NCBI GenBank assembly: GCA_003864495.1
Contig: ML133379.1
Coordinates: 830,979-894,978, forward strand
Direction of reading: 5' to 3'
Length of the DNA: 64,000 bases
Origin: Nemopilema nomurai
Lineage: Eukaryota > Cnidaria > Scyphozoa > Rhizostomeae > Rhizostomatidae
Both the position numbers and the translations under genes were made by a program. The number at the start of each line of letters is the position of its first letter. Within the stretch, counting starts at the first letter, position 1. This document shows, one piece after another, positions 12,065 through 23,725 of this stretch. Below the pieces are notes generated by a model, which made no database searches, was not told where the DNA came from, and was given only the letters and a program-made list of their open reading frames with translations.

Positions 12065-13612
12065 CTTTAGTAGAGAAAAACTGACAGAACAGTTCACCTG
12101 GGTTTATAGTTATGATTTAGAAATAGAATGTCGCATTTTCTTTTAAAAATGTAAAAGTCTGTAAAATCTTGCACTAATTTAACCGTTAGGATAAAACCTT
12201 CCCAAACTTTTCTGATTCCGGTGACTTCTAATTCTTAGCTACGTCCTGGCCAACGGAAGCCAATTTCCAAAAGGCAATGTTTTTTGCATTCTCTTGAATG
12301 ATTTAAAGGAGAATTGTCTGACGTTCTTTTCGGTGTGGCTTTGAAGCCTCTGGTTCCCAGAGAAAGAGGCCGTTTCAATGCATTTGTTGTTATGACAGAT
12401 AGCGTATGGAAAGGCTCTGGCCTGAGCCAAGCGAAAAACCGTCTGAATGGACACTGTCCCTCGAACACAGAGGCCTAGGTCACACATCGTGCAAAGCGTA
12501 TATCTACCAGAAAGGAGACAGATTTTAAAGCATGTCTCTGCACTGAAACCAGAATAAAAAGCAGTTTAAAATGAAAAACACAAGAGCCAGTTCAAGATAT
12601 ATTTGTTGGAAATGTCAAAGACTCCTAGCTAACTGGCTTTGTTTGGTTTTGGGTCCTTTGCTTTTGTTTAGTTCCAATCGTCGTACCGAAAAAGCTATCT
12701 TGAAGAGCCTAACTTTTCACTTCTTTGTAAGCAAAATATTCAAGGCTATGTAGAAAAAGATAGAAGAAGAACACTTTCTAGTAAAAATCGCCAGCCATGT
12801 GTGTCATTTGAATTAACTCAATTCTTCAAAAGAAAGCTATCACTGAGGTTAACATCAAGCAAGAAACTTCTAATGACAAACAATGATAATGACAAACTCG
12901 CAAAGCTTTACAATCTTGACCGGGAAACTAAGTCTTAATGATGGAGCTTCCAATTGTTATATGCCTGTCTAAAAGTCGACCACATGAAGTTGCTGACAGC
13001 ACACAAATGTTTTCAATGCATTTAGGTTTCACGCCTTTATTTTTTTCGCTGTTTTCACTTTTTTGCTAAAAGATGTTCTGACATCAAAGTCTTTATATTT
13101 TTTTGGTGCTATTGTCAAACTTACTCCATTGGATAATGTACAATCAATAACCCCTGACTGGTAATAATTCCATTAAAAGCCACCCCTTTAATTTACTTCG
13201 ACTTCTCAATTGGCTTGCAATGCTCTGCTTTAACTTTCTGATAGTTAGGCATCTGATGGAAATCCGACTTGTTTTCATGAGCTTCTCATTTTCACGCGTT
13301 TGTGTTTCAAGTACTGAAATAACTGCTTTCAAAAGAAGTTTTAGTTCATCGACTCATCGATGAGAAGTGCGCACTACCCTGACTGGCCAAGAGGGATTCA
13401 ATTTCAATTTCAAAATCTTCTTTGTAAGTCAAACGTTGTGCCAATCGGCCTCGACAAAATTTGATGTTTTTTTATAGATTCATCCTGTTCACCCTTTTTG
13501 GGCAGTCGTGAAAATTTACCTCGAGAAAGAGTTTTGTTTTCCTTTGCTCTTTTTCAGAATAATTACCTAAGAAAAAGATCTTTAACGATGGGTTACTGCG
13601 ATTAATGGTTAG
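12065..13612. other. CaRF-like 3' UTR and AT-rich spacer
   Basis: AATAAA occurs at about 12553, a plausible polyadenylation signal about 490 bases after the stop. No other gene or clear repeat was recognised before the minisatellite at 13613. Confidence 0.4.
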
Positions 13613-13972
13613 GATGTTTGTTAGGTTGATTTAGGATTGATTTAGATTTGATTCAGGATTGATTTAGGATTGATTTTGGATTGATTTAGGATTGATTTTG
13701 GATTGATTTAGGATTGATTTAGGATTGATTTAGGATTGATTTAGGATTGATTTAGGATTGATTCAGGATTGATTTAGGATTGATTTAGGATTGATTTAGG
13801 ATTGATTTTGGATTGATTTAGGATTGATTTAGGATTGATTTAGGATTGATTCAGGATTGATTCAGGATTGATTCAGGATTGATTTAGGATTGATTTAGGA
13901 TTGATTTAGGATTGATTTTGGATTGATTTAGGATTGATTTAGGATTGATTCAGGATTGATTTAGGACTGATT
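13613..13972. repeat. 11-bp minisatellite (about 32 units)
   Basis: Tandem TTGATTTAGGA units with two point variants, TTGATTCAGGA and TTGATTTTGGA, interspersed in blocks. Pairs of variant blocks recur within the array, a sign of local duplication. Non-coding. Confidence 0.97.
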
Positions 13973-14689
13973 TTTAATTTTTCTTGGTTGGATTTCCTTC
14001 TAGTAGTGAGGGAGATAAGCAGAAGAATTATGCAAATTGCGATACAAGCACCAAAATCTCAATAAACATCAGGTTTTTCACGTTGAACAGTATGTGATAT
14101 AGACCAAAGTCATACCTTGTCCCTTAGTTCTATTATTAGATTAGGGTACTCTGATCCAGATCCCTAATTGAACCGGTGGCCACGGAAAACACCAGACCTT
14201 AGAAGGTTGCAATTCACAACAAAGAGACAGTTTGATACTCTGAACAAAATGTGAATTAGGCCCAAGTTATACCTGGTCCCTTAGTCCTACCTTTAAACTG
14301 GGGTACTCTGATCCAGACCCAAAATTGTACCGTTAGCCACAAACAGTGAACGCTAGGTCATGAAAAGTTTAAAATCATAAAATTTGATACACTGAAAAAG
14401 ATGTGATATAGACTCAATTTACATCTTGCCCTAAAGTCTCACACTTTTTCCTAACCTCTACCAATCCATCTGCATGGAATTTGCAGTTTTTCTTGTCATT
14501 TCCTTACGTTTTTATGCCAATTAAATGTTTGCAAATGCAAGACAGAAATAGTGCTTTGTAAAGAGAAAAGGAAAAGATAAAATTGTTGCTTGGAAAACAT
14601 GGCAGTTTTTTCCTAAAGTGTTTTCAACGAGTACTTTCAACCGTTTGTCACACAATTCCGAGAAAGAATTACTGTCTTATTGTATGATA

Positions 14690-14880
14690 AATCTAGCAAA
14701 ACCACAGATACAAATAAAACAAGTGGGTATTTACAAAAAAGGTCAATTGAATCGGTACCTCCTACCAAAGATGCCGTTTTTGCAGATGTTACGAGCTACA
14801 TACCAGGCAGGGTGAGTAGAATCTGGGTTTGCCATGCATTGGAATGTATTCTTGCAATGGACAAGGCAAAGGTTCCTTCT
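14690..14880 (+). pseudogene. Decayed transposon-associated ORF fragment
   Basis: Two overlapping frames together show ESVPPTKDAVF, then LQMLRATYQAG, then IWVCHALEC. This order (PPTKDA, later RATYQAG, then W) resembles a motif I associate with uncharacterised repeat-encoded proteins in cnidarian and fish genomes. It needs at least one frame change to read. It lies between the arms of the foldback element, so it may be remnant cargo of that element. Weak recognition from memory only. Confidence 0.35.
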
Positions 14881-15460
14881 TTCACAAATTCCTGACATTA
14901 TAACCATGTCCATTGTTTGTAACTATAACAATCTGTTTTGCTTTTCAAGCTCTATGCTGTGTTATTTCCAACATTGGCGCAAAAGGCTGGGATTTAATCT
15001 TTTGTGGCCAATACACATTATTCAGCAGGACGGTCGGATTCAGGGTGATCAAACCGCCTTTACATTATTAATTTCAACTTTTCATAACCTGGCGTTCACC
15101 GTTTATTATAAGGGGCCTGGTATGATTTGGGTGTATGTAGCATATTGTTCAGCATATCAAACTGTCTTTATTTTGCGAATTTTAACTTTCTATGACCGTC
15201 GTTCTCCGTTTATGGCTACTTGTTCAATCAAGGGCCTGGATCAGAGTACCCCAATTTAAAAATAGATACAAGAGGCAAGGTATGATTTGGGTCTATGTAG
15301 GATATTGTTCAGCATATCAAACTGTCTTTATTTTGCAAATTTCAACTTTCTATGACCGTCGTTCTCCGTTTATGGCTATCAGTTCAATCAAGGGCCAGGA
15401 TCAGAGTACCCCAATCTAAAAATAGATATGAGGCACGGTATTATTTGGGTCCATATCGCA

Positions 15461-15826
15461 TACCGTAAATCCTCGAATTGCCCCCCCTTTGAAAAAGCCG
15501 AATTGGCCCCCCTCGAATAAGCCCCCCTAGCACTACAAACTTTAAATAAGCCCCCCTCGATTTGTAGATTTTTGACTCCTGAGGTTGCCTTTGGCATTTT
15601 AGTGAATTACCATAAACATTTATGTTTTTGTTAATAATTCAATCAAATGTTACTTTTTATATTGCGAAGAGAAAAAAAACTCAAAAATTGTCTTTTTATG
15701 TGGCAGGTTTCAGGAAATTTCATAAGCCCCCCCCCCTCGAATAAGCCCCCCCCCTCGAATAAGCCTTCGTCCAAAAATGTCAAAAATAAATAAGCCCCCT
15801 GGGGGCTTATTCGAGGATTTATGGTA
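15461..15826. mobile_element. MITE, TACCGTAAATCC family, copy 1
   Basis: 366 bp with inverted ends TACCGTAAATCCTCGAA and, at the right, TTCGAGGATTTATGGTA. The interior is C-rich with repeated CCCCTCGAATAAGCCCC blocks. It interrupts a unit of the foldback arm: neighbouring units read ATATTGTTCAGCATA where this one has ATA, the insertion, then TATTTTTCAGCATA. This fits a TA target duplication. Confidence 0.85.
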
Positions 15827-15890
15827 TTTTTCAGCATACCAAACTTAGTGTTTACCGAAATGTTGATGCTTGATCGGGGCAACAGGTAGG

Positions 15891-16807
15891 CCAATCTTGA
15901 AAGTCGAGAGCTAGCCCCATTCCAGATTTGCCCTTTTGAAGCTTAAACCATGGTCAGTCCTTAAACCCAATCAACTGAAACAGGACGTGACATATGGCAT
16001 GCCTGACATTTCAATCGACCACCAAAGACTATGAATACGCACGTCCGAGCGCAGGCAGCAAAGCACTTGCATTTGAATATTACCGCGTGGGCGCTGCTTT
16101 CGAAAGCACACAAGATCATTCAATGGCAATTCTTCTTTCCGATCATGCAGACTTTTGTCTCTGGTTTTGTAAACAAATGTGTATGACAATGCTTGAACGT
16201 GCGTTTGTGAGCATCTTTTGCAGCTGGTTTATATTGGCATTCTTCAAATTTTGGTACGTTTTCGTACTTTTCGCAAAGTTCTTTCTCAAAACCTGAAGGT
16301 ATAATATAATATCTCAAAACCATTTTAGAGTGGTTTTGGGCCTTTCATCCAGTAGCACAGCCAGGAATTGGTGGCGAAGAAATAGAGCTCCAGTTGATGC
16401 TGGAAGCTTATTACTGTTGACGAGGGGCAATTCACTCTTGCAAATATCTTCACAAAAGGTGTGCGAGATTTTTGGAGTGATTTGCCCCTCGACTGTTGAA
16501 GCTGATTATATAACATGTGAAATGCTGTTCCAAGATTTCTGCGGATCCAAGATAAACAGACATTATTGTGTGCATAGACACCAGCCCTATATAGCAGCAG
16601 CACATGGAAACAATTACACAAAATTATGTTAAGACTACATGGTCTACAGGAATATTCAGGGGGATCCTGCTAATGATTTGTAATTTAAATTCTTCCGTAA
16701 ACACCAAAAGCTTGATACATCGTCGCAAAAAACTTCACGACAGTATCCAGCCTCGTTATCAATGCATTACATCAGTGTAGGTAGGCCGTGTTGCAGCCGG
16801 GCGAAAT
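15891..16807. other. Non-coding stretch upstream of SDHAF1 with a small hairpin
   Basis: Open frames on both strands overlap here without splice or domain support, so none is called. A hairpin at 16418-16496 pairs gacgaggggcaattcactc with gagtgatttgcccctcgac around a loop of about 40 bases. Confidence 0.35.
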
Positions 16808-17041
16808 ATGGCGAAACGCAGTCAGTTACAGAGGCAAGTGCTCATGTTGTATCGTAGTCTCTTACGATCTGGACAAAATACACCTGGGCTCCAAGATTAC
16901 ATACGAAATGAATTCAAAGAGAGAGCAAACATGAGAAAGACAAACTTCTTACAGATCGAGCACTTGATAAGACTAGGTAACAAGAAATTAAAGGAAATTC
17001 AGAAAGGTTCTTGGACATCGATGGGACGATTTCAGCAATAG
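16808..17041 (+). CDS. SDHAF1: Succinate dehydrogenase assembly factor 1 (LYR family), intronless
   Basis: A 77-residue single-exon frame that starts MAKRSQLQRQVLMLYRSLLR, with the LYR tripeptide at residues 14-16, followed by RADM-like basic helices, IEHLIRLGNKKLKEI and TSMGRF near the end. Length and order match SDHAF1 (LYRM8), a mitochondrial matrix chaperone that helps insert iron-sulphur clusters into SDHB of complex II. LYR proteins use the tripeptide to contact the iron-sulphur delivery machinery. Vertebrate SDHAF1 genes are also intronless and slightly longer. The first ATG of the frame is used. No neighbour is functionally related. Confidence 0.85.
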   Translation: MAKRSQLQRQVLMLYRSLLRSGQNTPGLQDYIRNEFKERANMRKTNFLQIEHLIRLGNKKLKEIQKGSWTSMGRFQQ

Positions 17042-18813
17042 AATACGATTTCAGTTAGTTTGGCTTGGATGGCCAGGTGAGCAGAAATCGCAACAAATTG
17101 ATGGAAGATGACAATTAATAAGATATTTTCAAAGAATATCTTTAGCGTGCAGCAAAAATGAATAATATTCACCACAAAGCATTCCACTTCAGAAATGATA
17201 CAAGTAGATGTATGGGAGACATAGCAGGGAGGAAAGAAATTAAAATTTGCTTTTTTCCAAGCAAAGGTTACATCTCGTTCCTTTCAGGCTATGGAAAATG
17301 CCCTTTTTCCCAAATAAAAGCCTGTTTTGACCTTTTACTCGAGACTTTTGGCCCTTTTCATTTCCATAAAGCAGTTTTATAGGAATTCTTTGTCTTTAGC
17401 CAAGTGCACTTAGTAACGTTTCAATCTGCAAAGCCAAAATTTTTATAAAAGTGTGTTAACAACTAATCTACTACAAAAAGTTTCCTAATGTGTGTACTAT
17501 AGTCATGACACATTGTGTTGTATTTAAATTTCATTTTCATACACTTTAAGTGTCCTGTGCTAGAATTGTTCCTTTGTCAGTTTATGCTACAAAATGCCTA
17601 AAATGCAGAGAAAAGTTTTTTCTATAAGTTTGCTGCTTTTGAGAGTGTTGCAGAAACCTATTTGAAAAGGACTGCCAAACTCATCCTTGAATGCAAATAC
17701 CAATATTGGGCCAGCAATAACAGAAAGGATTTGGTTTGGCAGAACATAATGGCTATCCAAAGACTGCATATTAATGAAACTGCATTATAACGAAGCAAAA
17801 CACGATGAAGACTTCATTTCTCACAGAAATCACAGTGACACATTTGCCCATGTGCTCCAAGCAAGGCTTTGAAAACCTACATAAAGTGCTGTTGATGAGT
17901 TGAGTGGTATGGTGCATTTACAGAGGCCTTAAATTAAACCTGTAAAATAATGCATTGTTGTTTCAATAACAGTGTCTAAGTGAGACACTTACTTTTATGT
18001 GCTCATGCATATCTGCTACTACTGCTGTATATAAAATATAATGTAATTTTCAGTTGAATTGAATAATGTTAAACGTGTATAGGTTTTGTGAATTTTCTGC
18101 CAAATCATTCTAATGAGATCATCATTGTATTCCCATTTTTATAATCCAACACTTACAATCCCATCCCCTTTTCAACATCCTGTTATGTTAAACAATATTG
18201 GAGCCAGCATAGTTTTTTATTGAATACATTTCACATCAAAGAAGTTGGCTACATGATTAATATGATTAGAAAGCTACATGAGAGTTTCCTGGTCAGGATA
18301 TTTCCTAAAAACTCCATTCACAGTAAGAATGGTATTCATTTTCAGACTCCTTTTTACAAGCATAGATTGAGCAGTAGCTGGTGCCTACATACATTTTTAA
18401 TCCTGTTTTTAGACTTTGCTTAGCATCACCACTAAGGACAAACTCTAAGCAGGTATACGTTCATTATTAATGGTTCATGGAAATGCAATAATGGCCAAAT
18501 AAACTTTGGTTTTTATTTGATCACGAGCATGTCTTTGCTAGACACGAAAAGTTAACTTTTGCCTTGCAAAGAAGTAGAAATCATACTTTGATGAGGTCTT
18601 TTACTCCTGCTCATGACTTTTGTGGACAGAGTTAGTTTCACAAACGTCACAGTTTTTTGGCTCCAGACCACCACAATTTGAAAGCAAAAGATAGCTGCAG
18701 TGTTGACAGTGTTGAAAGACTGAGCCTGCTATCTGTATACGTTACAAAGTATGTGATTAGGGTCTTATACTAATAGAAGTTAGTAGAATAACATAAATAG
18801 ACTGGTTTTATCT
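17042..18813. other. AT-rich spacer, possible minus-strand exon near 17.6 kb
   Basis: Mostly featureless. On the minus strand at 17760-17615 an open stretch follows an AG (tatgcag/TCTTTGG) and reads LPNQILSVIAGPILVFAF. It could be an exon of the membrane-protein gene upstream of it on that strand, but the acceptor tract is weak and no family is recognised. Confidence 0.25.
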
Positions 18814-19296
18814 TCACTGAAAACAATAGCACATCAATCTAGTTCTGATATCAACCCAAAGTTCTCGTACAAGATTTTGGTCAGGTCTGAATCCAAGTTG
18901 AAAGCTTACTCTTTTGCTCTGGGGTAAAACAATACCAGATGAATCCATCCTTAATAGACGAAGGATGTGAAAATCTTTATGTTCAAGTGATTTTCGTGCT
19001 CTAACTATTCCGTTACCGCGATTTCTTTTGTAAGAAGACATGTTCGTGTTACTCGTCTTCTCGAGGGCAATTTCCTTCATCTGCGTCATTGAATCGCTTA
19101 GCAATAGTGTTGTTCTATGATTGACAACCACTGATGACAATGAAAGCAGCAACGAGGCTGTTGCCAGAAGAACCAGAAGTCTGTGCAGCCGTCGGCGCTT
19201 GTTTCCTGTCCGCTTGATGTTTCTGAATATGTCACTGTCATCCACTAGACTCTCAGTAGACCCGTCGTACAAATTATCGTAGTAAAAAGTGCTCAT
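18814..19296 (-). CDS. Hypothetical single-pass (type II) membrane protein, probably first exon
   Basis: 160-residue frame. Residues 1-38 are acidic then basic (RNIKRTGNKRRRLHR). A hydrophobic segment LLVLLATASLLLSLSSVVV at about 39-58 fits a signal anchor with the N-terminus in the cytoplasm. The remaining 100 residues are polar and basic with no cysteine motif. A membrane anchor right after a basic cluster is the pattern of type II proteins such as TNF-like ligands or glycosyltransferases, but no domain is visible, so I give no function. A donor-like GTTGATATC lies near the end, so more exons may lie towards 17 kb. Composition looks coding; independent support is lacking. Confidence 0.4.
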   Translation of the reverse strand: MSTFYYDNLYDGSTESLVDDSDIFRNIKRTGNKRRRLHRLLVLLATASLLLSLSSVVVNHRTTLLLSDSMTQMKEIALEKTSNTNMSSYKRNRGNGIVRARKSLEHKDFHILRLLRMDSSGIVLPQSKRVSFQLGFRPDQNLVRELWVDIRTRLMCYCFQ

Positions 19297-19790
19297 TGCA
19301 AGAAAGCCATATCAATTAATAAAACGATACATCTACGATGACGAGGCAATGTCAGGTATTGGATCAAGTTTCAGCAACTGTTTACACATTTTCCCGGCAT
19401 TCCAAGATCCATCATTCGACTCTTCACTCTTTCGATTGAGTCACAGGCTTGGTCGTAAACCGAAATGTTTCGACAGTTTTACGGGTTAAGCGGATGGCTT
19501 GGGAAATATTCAGTACTAAAGTAGCCTAGAAACAAGTGCTAGCCAAAACAGGTGAAATACATTCAGTTTTTCGAATGCTTTTTGCCTTTGTACAATACAT
19601 AACCTAATTTGTATATAAATGATACCAAAGAACCGATGATGTTTGATAAAGGAAGATTATCAATTAGCTTATTTGCAGGCGAACATTTTAGTTCGGAAAA
19701 GTATTATGGAATGAAGGAAATTTAAAGCAAATGTAAAGTGGGAGGGGACACAGATTTTAAACTTGTGAAAGCTGTATATGACATTCCACA

Positions 19791-20230
19791 TCAAACTGTG
19801 TTTTTATCTAATATTAACGAAAGGGGTCGGTTTACAAATCTTAAAGGATTTTCAAGGAAAGGTGAACTGAGAGAACACTTGCCCAAATCTTTCAAAGTGG
19901 CACCAGTTAGTGGACTAGCATCACCAGAAAAGTTCAATGATGTCAGTTCTTCATCGTCATTGAAATTAGTTGGATTTTCATCGCCTTCCAGGTGAAGATC
20001 ATCTTCATTAGAAATAACCTCTTGCCTCATTCTCCTTGCTGATGAGACCTTCATTGAACGCAGGAACCAGAGTTTCAATCCCAGTTGCGAGAAATTTTTG
20101 ACATAATTCGTATACTGAATCAGCCTAGCTTTAAACTTCTTGGGAAATACGAAGCTTTTGCGATGCCCACAACAACGATTCCCACTTCCTGTTGAACGGG
20201 AAGCAGGAAAAATCCATTTCATCGCAATGA
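19791..20230 (-). CDS. Hypothetical protein with acidic C-terminal half
   Basis: First ATG of the frame is near 20221 and begins MKWIFPASRSTGSGNRCCGHRKSF. The middle is basic (FPKKFKARLIQY) and the C-terminal half is acidic and serine-rich (SNEDDLHLEGDENP, NDDEELTSLNFSGDASP), ending LILDKNTV. Composition looks like real protein, possibly disordered. A donor-like TTT/GTAAAC near 19835 means the last residues may be intron. No homologue recognised. It could belong to the same minus-strand gene as the membrane-protein exon below it, but no in-phase acceptor was proven. Confidence 0.35.
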
Positions 20231-20291
20231 ATGATCCAAAATTGCGAAAAGCTATAAAATCTTTTAAGTGACAAAACAAATCATTGCGCAA

Positions 20292-22831
20292 TAATTATTC
20301 GATTTTTGGTTTTCCCGCGCTTTCCAAATTGCGCAGGTAAATGGTAGACCGAAAAAGACGCGATCATGGCTGTTTTCTTGCTCCTTCTGGAATTTAAGAA
20401 GTGAAAAGTGGATTATGGAAACTGGGACATAAAAAGGAAGTATGGTAATAACGTGTTTTGAAAGTTACTGAAGACCAATTCAGAGATGATAAGCATGGGC
20501 TCCGACGCAGGTTGGAAAGTGGAGAGGCCAAGGGAGATTTTAACAATCATAACAAAAGATGTTTAAAGAAGCTCTATTGTTTTACAAAAAAGTGAGGGGC
20601 CATGGCCTTTAGTGACCATACTTTTAAAATGAATTATATATCCTTATGCACGTAGAATAATGGCACCCAATAATTCTAGCAATTTCAGGAAAAGAACAAC
20701 CTTTTTTCTCAAAACTTTAACAGTGAGTCGCTCTTCGTATGATAATTCTCGCTTTTTCGCCATGCTCTTCCTTACAAGAAAAATATGAAAAAATGGATAA
20801 AAAATTTATTTTTGCATTCTAAAAAATGTCGTCAGCACGTCTCTTCACATTTTCCCGCCAATTTTACATTCTCGGGGCCTAAGGTTTTTTGGTAATACGC
20901 TTGGTAATTTGTACTTCTGGTTAAAGTCACTTGCTGTGGCAGCCATTTTTAAGCAACCTGTGCAATACTTTTGTAAGGGCAGCTAGAAGACCATCTTTGC
21001 TATATGACACGCCAAGCTCGTGAGGTCAATGCTGTTTATCGTTCACTGAAAAGAGATTTTTATGAGAAAGCACTCGTTGAAAATCAACTTGCGATGACTT
21101 GGTGGTATATTTAAGACTGGTTGAGGTTTGTTTGAGCATTTTGTAACTTTTTTAATCTTATTTTTGCAGATTATTTTAAGTTTGCATTTGCAGCTTGAAA
21201 CTGTGCTTAATTTCAACTCGCTATTGCTAACAAAAGATCAGGAAACTAGACAACACCTGGTATATGTTAACCATCCATTGAAGAATCAAATGCAAAGGCT
21301 AATCTAAAAAGGCTGATCTTTTAAAACACGTCCTTATCTTTTCACGCTAAGTACAGCGTCAGGGCTTGAGTTAATCAACCAATTTAGGCAGAGCTTGTTA
21401 AAAGTTCAAGCCTTTTGTTACCTTCTCAATCAGGCCATCACAAGTGTAAACACGTGGACGACTATCAATTTTTTGGCTGATGAATCAACTAGATGTCAAA
21501 TGAGGTGTCTGACATTTGTAAATTGGTGCGAGTTTAGCCTCTATAGGCTCTTTGACTCAAAGACAAGATATATGGTGGAGATTTAGATCTTTTGGCAATA
21601 TACCGGGCCCCAATTAACCAGGATATGTGGGCTTTTCTCTAACCCCCCATAAAATCGCAGCAAAAGGGCCTTGGAAAGACTATGAGTGTGTCGTCACCAA
21701 AGACCCTTTTTGGAATTTTTGAATTGTAATCATATAACATAAAGGATCGCCACGAAATGATTCCAAACGTGCAAAGTTTGCCAATCGATGAAGCCATGAC
21801 CGATGAAAGATTTTAGGTTTGCTAATGAATCAATGTTATTTTCGCTCGGTCCATAACGTTATGAACAGAGACCAAAATACAGAGGTTCTATGGGGAAAGA
21901 GCGAAAACGTATGTCGCCATGTGTCTGTCAATTTGTAGCACAACTGACTGACTTTGCCTAACAGAGGTAGTTATTGGTGGTCTTTCAGGTTATTGATTCT
22001 AAATTCAAAGATTCCTGCAAAAGACTTTCGTGACGTCACGCTTAAGCGGAAGTGGTAACAAGCACTTTCAGCATATCTAATTTAGAAGTATCACGTGCCC
22101 TTCGCATGCAGTATGACACGTGACTTCACCATAATTTGTATTGCTTCATGCCTTGGCTAAAAATCTACATCGTGAATTGATAAGTTATCCCTCTCAGTTT
22201 TACGGAGTTGTGTGAATGAACTGCACGCCATCAACTGCGGCAAATGATTGTGAAATCAATCCAGTTTTAAAGCAACTTCGCAAGTACATGATAATAGTCT
22301 AACCTCCCTCCCAATGTTAAGCCTTCCCAAACCAGCCCCCCCCCCCTCCTCTCTCTAAAGTCATTATTCATTCCATTCTTTTTCCAGTCGATTGTTTTGA
22401 TTCAACTCATTTGTTTCCCTTGGTTGCCGGAAGCGCAAATTACAATACCGCACTCAGTTTGAGAACGTCCCAGAATTTTCCGCGTTGATTTTGATGAGGA
22501 AGCATTGCTCAATCGCTCAGCTCAATCGCTCAAGCAATTTACGACGTTATTACATAGAAGTTGAAGTGGTGAGTTGTGGTAATACTATAAACTAGTGTCC
22601 TAGTTTTTCTGTTAATCAATTATCAAAATTCATGTCATCTGGTATATCGCCAACTAGTTTCAGCTCTTTAAAGGTCACCGCTGTTTTATTTATTTAAGGC
22701 CGCTGTTTTCGTTCGTAGTGACTAACCTTAGGTATCAGGTAGGTTAATGTCCTACAAACGTCTGTAACCAATTTGCGGCTCAAGGACCATATTTATTTTC
22801 GTTGTGTCGAACTATCGATTTCAGCTGCTCC
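20292..22831. other. Long non-coding stretch
   Basis: No supported gene. The segment 20300-20380 has CpG and GCGC motifs and could be a promoter for the minus-strand frame below it. Two CACGTG-type sites near 22090-22120 and a C-run near 22338 are the only other notable features. Confidence 0.35.
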
Positions 22832-23095
22832 TTGGCGCCAATGCAGTATCGTACCTCCATGATCCACAGGTCCTACATTGGTGAATTATACACCAAACGA
22901 TAGCATTTGATGTGAAACATAATTTTGCTATCGTTGAAGTGAAACATAATTTTGCTATAACTTTTCGAAACTTTAACCTATAAACCTGCCGATGGTCTCA
23001 TATTAATAGGCACATCAAATGCTATCATTTGGTGTATAATTTATCAATGTAGGACCTGTGGATCATGGAGAGATACGATACTGCATTAGCGCAAT
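22832..23095. mobile_element. Palindromic inverted-repeat element, copy P1
   Basis: About 85-bp inverted ends. Left reads AATGCAGTATCGTACCTCC then GATCCACAGGTCCTACATTG then ACCAAACGATAGCATTTGA; the right end is its complement with few changes. The centre of about 90 bp holds a direct repeat of gtgaaacataattttgctat. No coding capacity; a MITE. The same ends bracket the larger nested structure in the MED9 intron. Confidence 0.85.
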
Positions 23096-23277
23096 TTTCG
23101 AGTCGAATTTGAGTTGCGTTGCGTCATGCCTTCTACCTGTCTTGGTCACTAACAGTGACTTACTATCACTTATCGTTTGGGGAATATTTCGAAAGTCACA
23201 CCAAATCTCTTTTAAGAGAGTGGAAATGCCGTACAGTACAGTTGAGAGAGTGGAAATGCCATTCCAGTAACTGCCCA

Positions 23278-23725
23278 GGCACTGTCAAAACATCATGCTA
23301 CAAATCACTAGTTAGGCCAAAACATCATACCGTTTGGGATCCACACACAGCGAGGAACATTAACAAACTCGAAATGGTAAAAAGACGGGGGCCAGATTTG
23401 TCTTTAATAATTATCGACGAACGAGTAGCCCCACCGAAATGATGAGCACCCTCGGATGGGAAAGCTTATCAAAACGATGTCAGCAAGCTAGAGCGATAAT
23501 GATGTTTAAGATATGTAACAACCTAATCGACATACCAATTTCCCTTTCCACCCCTGTTGCGTATCATGGACACCATCCCTTTCCCATCCAATACTGCAGA
23601 ACTGACAAATTTAAAAACTCGTTTATCCCAACTTGAACTGAAATTTGGAATGGTCTAACAACAGAGGAAAGATCCAGCACGTCTGGAGGCTTTTAAAAGA
23701 AACATTTGTAACAATTATTAAAGAC
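23278..23725 (+). pseudogene. LINE 3' fragment (C-terminus of reverse transcriptase ORF)
   Basis: One frame shows VKTSCYKSLVRPK and VWDPHTARNINKLEMVKRR up to a stop at 23440. A second shows LGWESLSKRCQQARAIMMFK, NNLIDIP and YCRTDKFKNSFIP, then WNGLTTEERSS after another stop. This order is the conserved C-terminal tail of CR1/L2/jockey-type LINE proteins, downstream of the polymerase domain. It has at least one frame change and two stops; the 5' part is missing, as usual for 5'-truncated LINE copies. Confidence 0.8.

Larger units (their letters stand above)
14070..15890. mobile_element. Foldback-type element with tandem-repeat inverted arms
   Basis: The left arm (about 14085-14440) has units starting near 14085, 14247 and 14393, each with GTGATATAGACC-like and GGTACTCTGATCCAGA sequence. 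The right arm (about 15100-15885) carries the same units inverted (near 15110, 15281 and 15435) with TCAGAGTACCCCAATTTAAA and GGTATGATTTGGGT. Units are about 150-165 bp. The right arm is interrupted by the MITE at 15461-15826. The centre (14450-15080) holds a decayed coding fragment. Such arms are typical of foldback or long-TIR DNA elements; the family is unknown. Confidence 0.7.

Noticed and set aside
15994..16632. Overlapping ORFs of about 100 residues on both strands
   Set aside because: Frames conflict and none shows a domain, signal or splice evidence.
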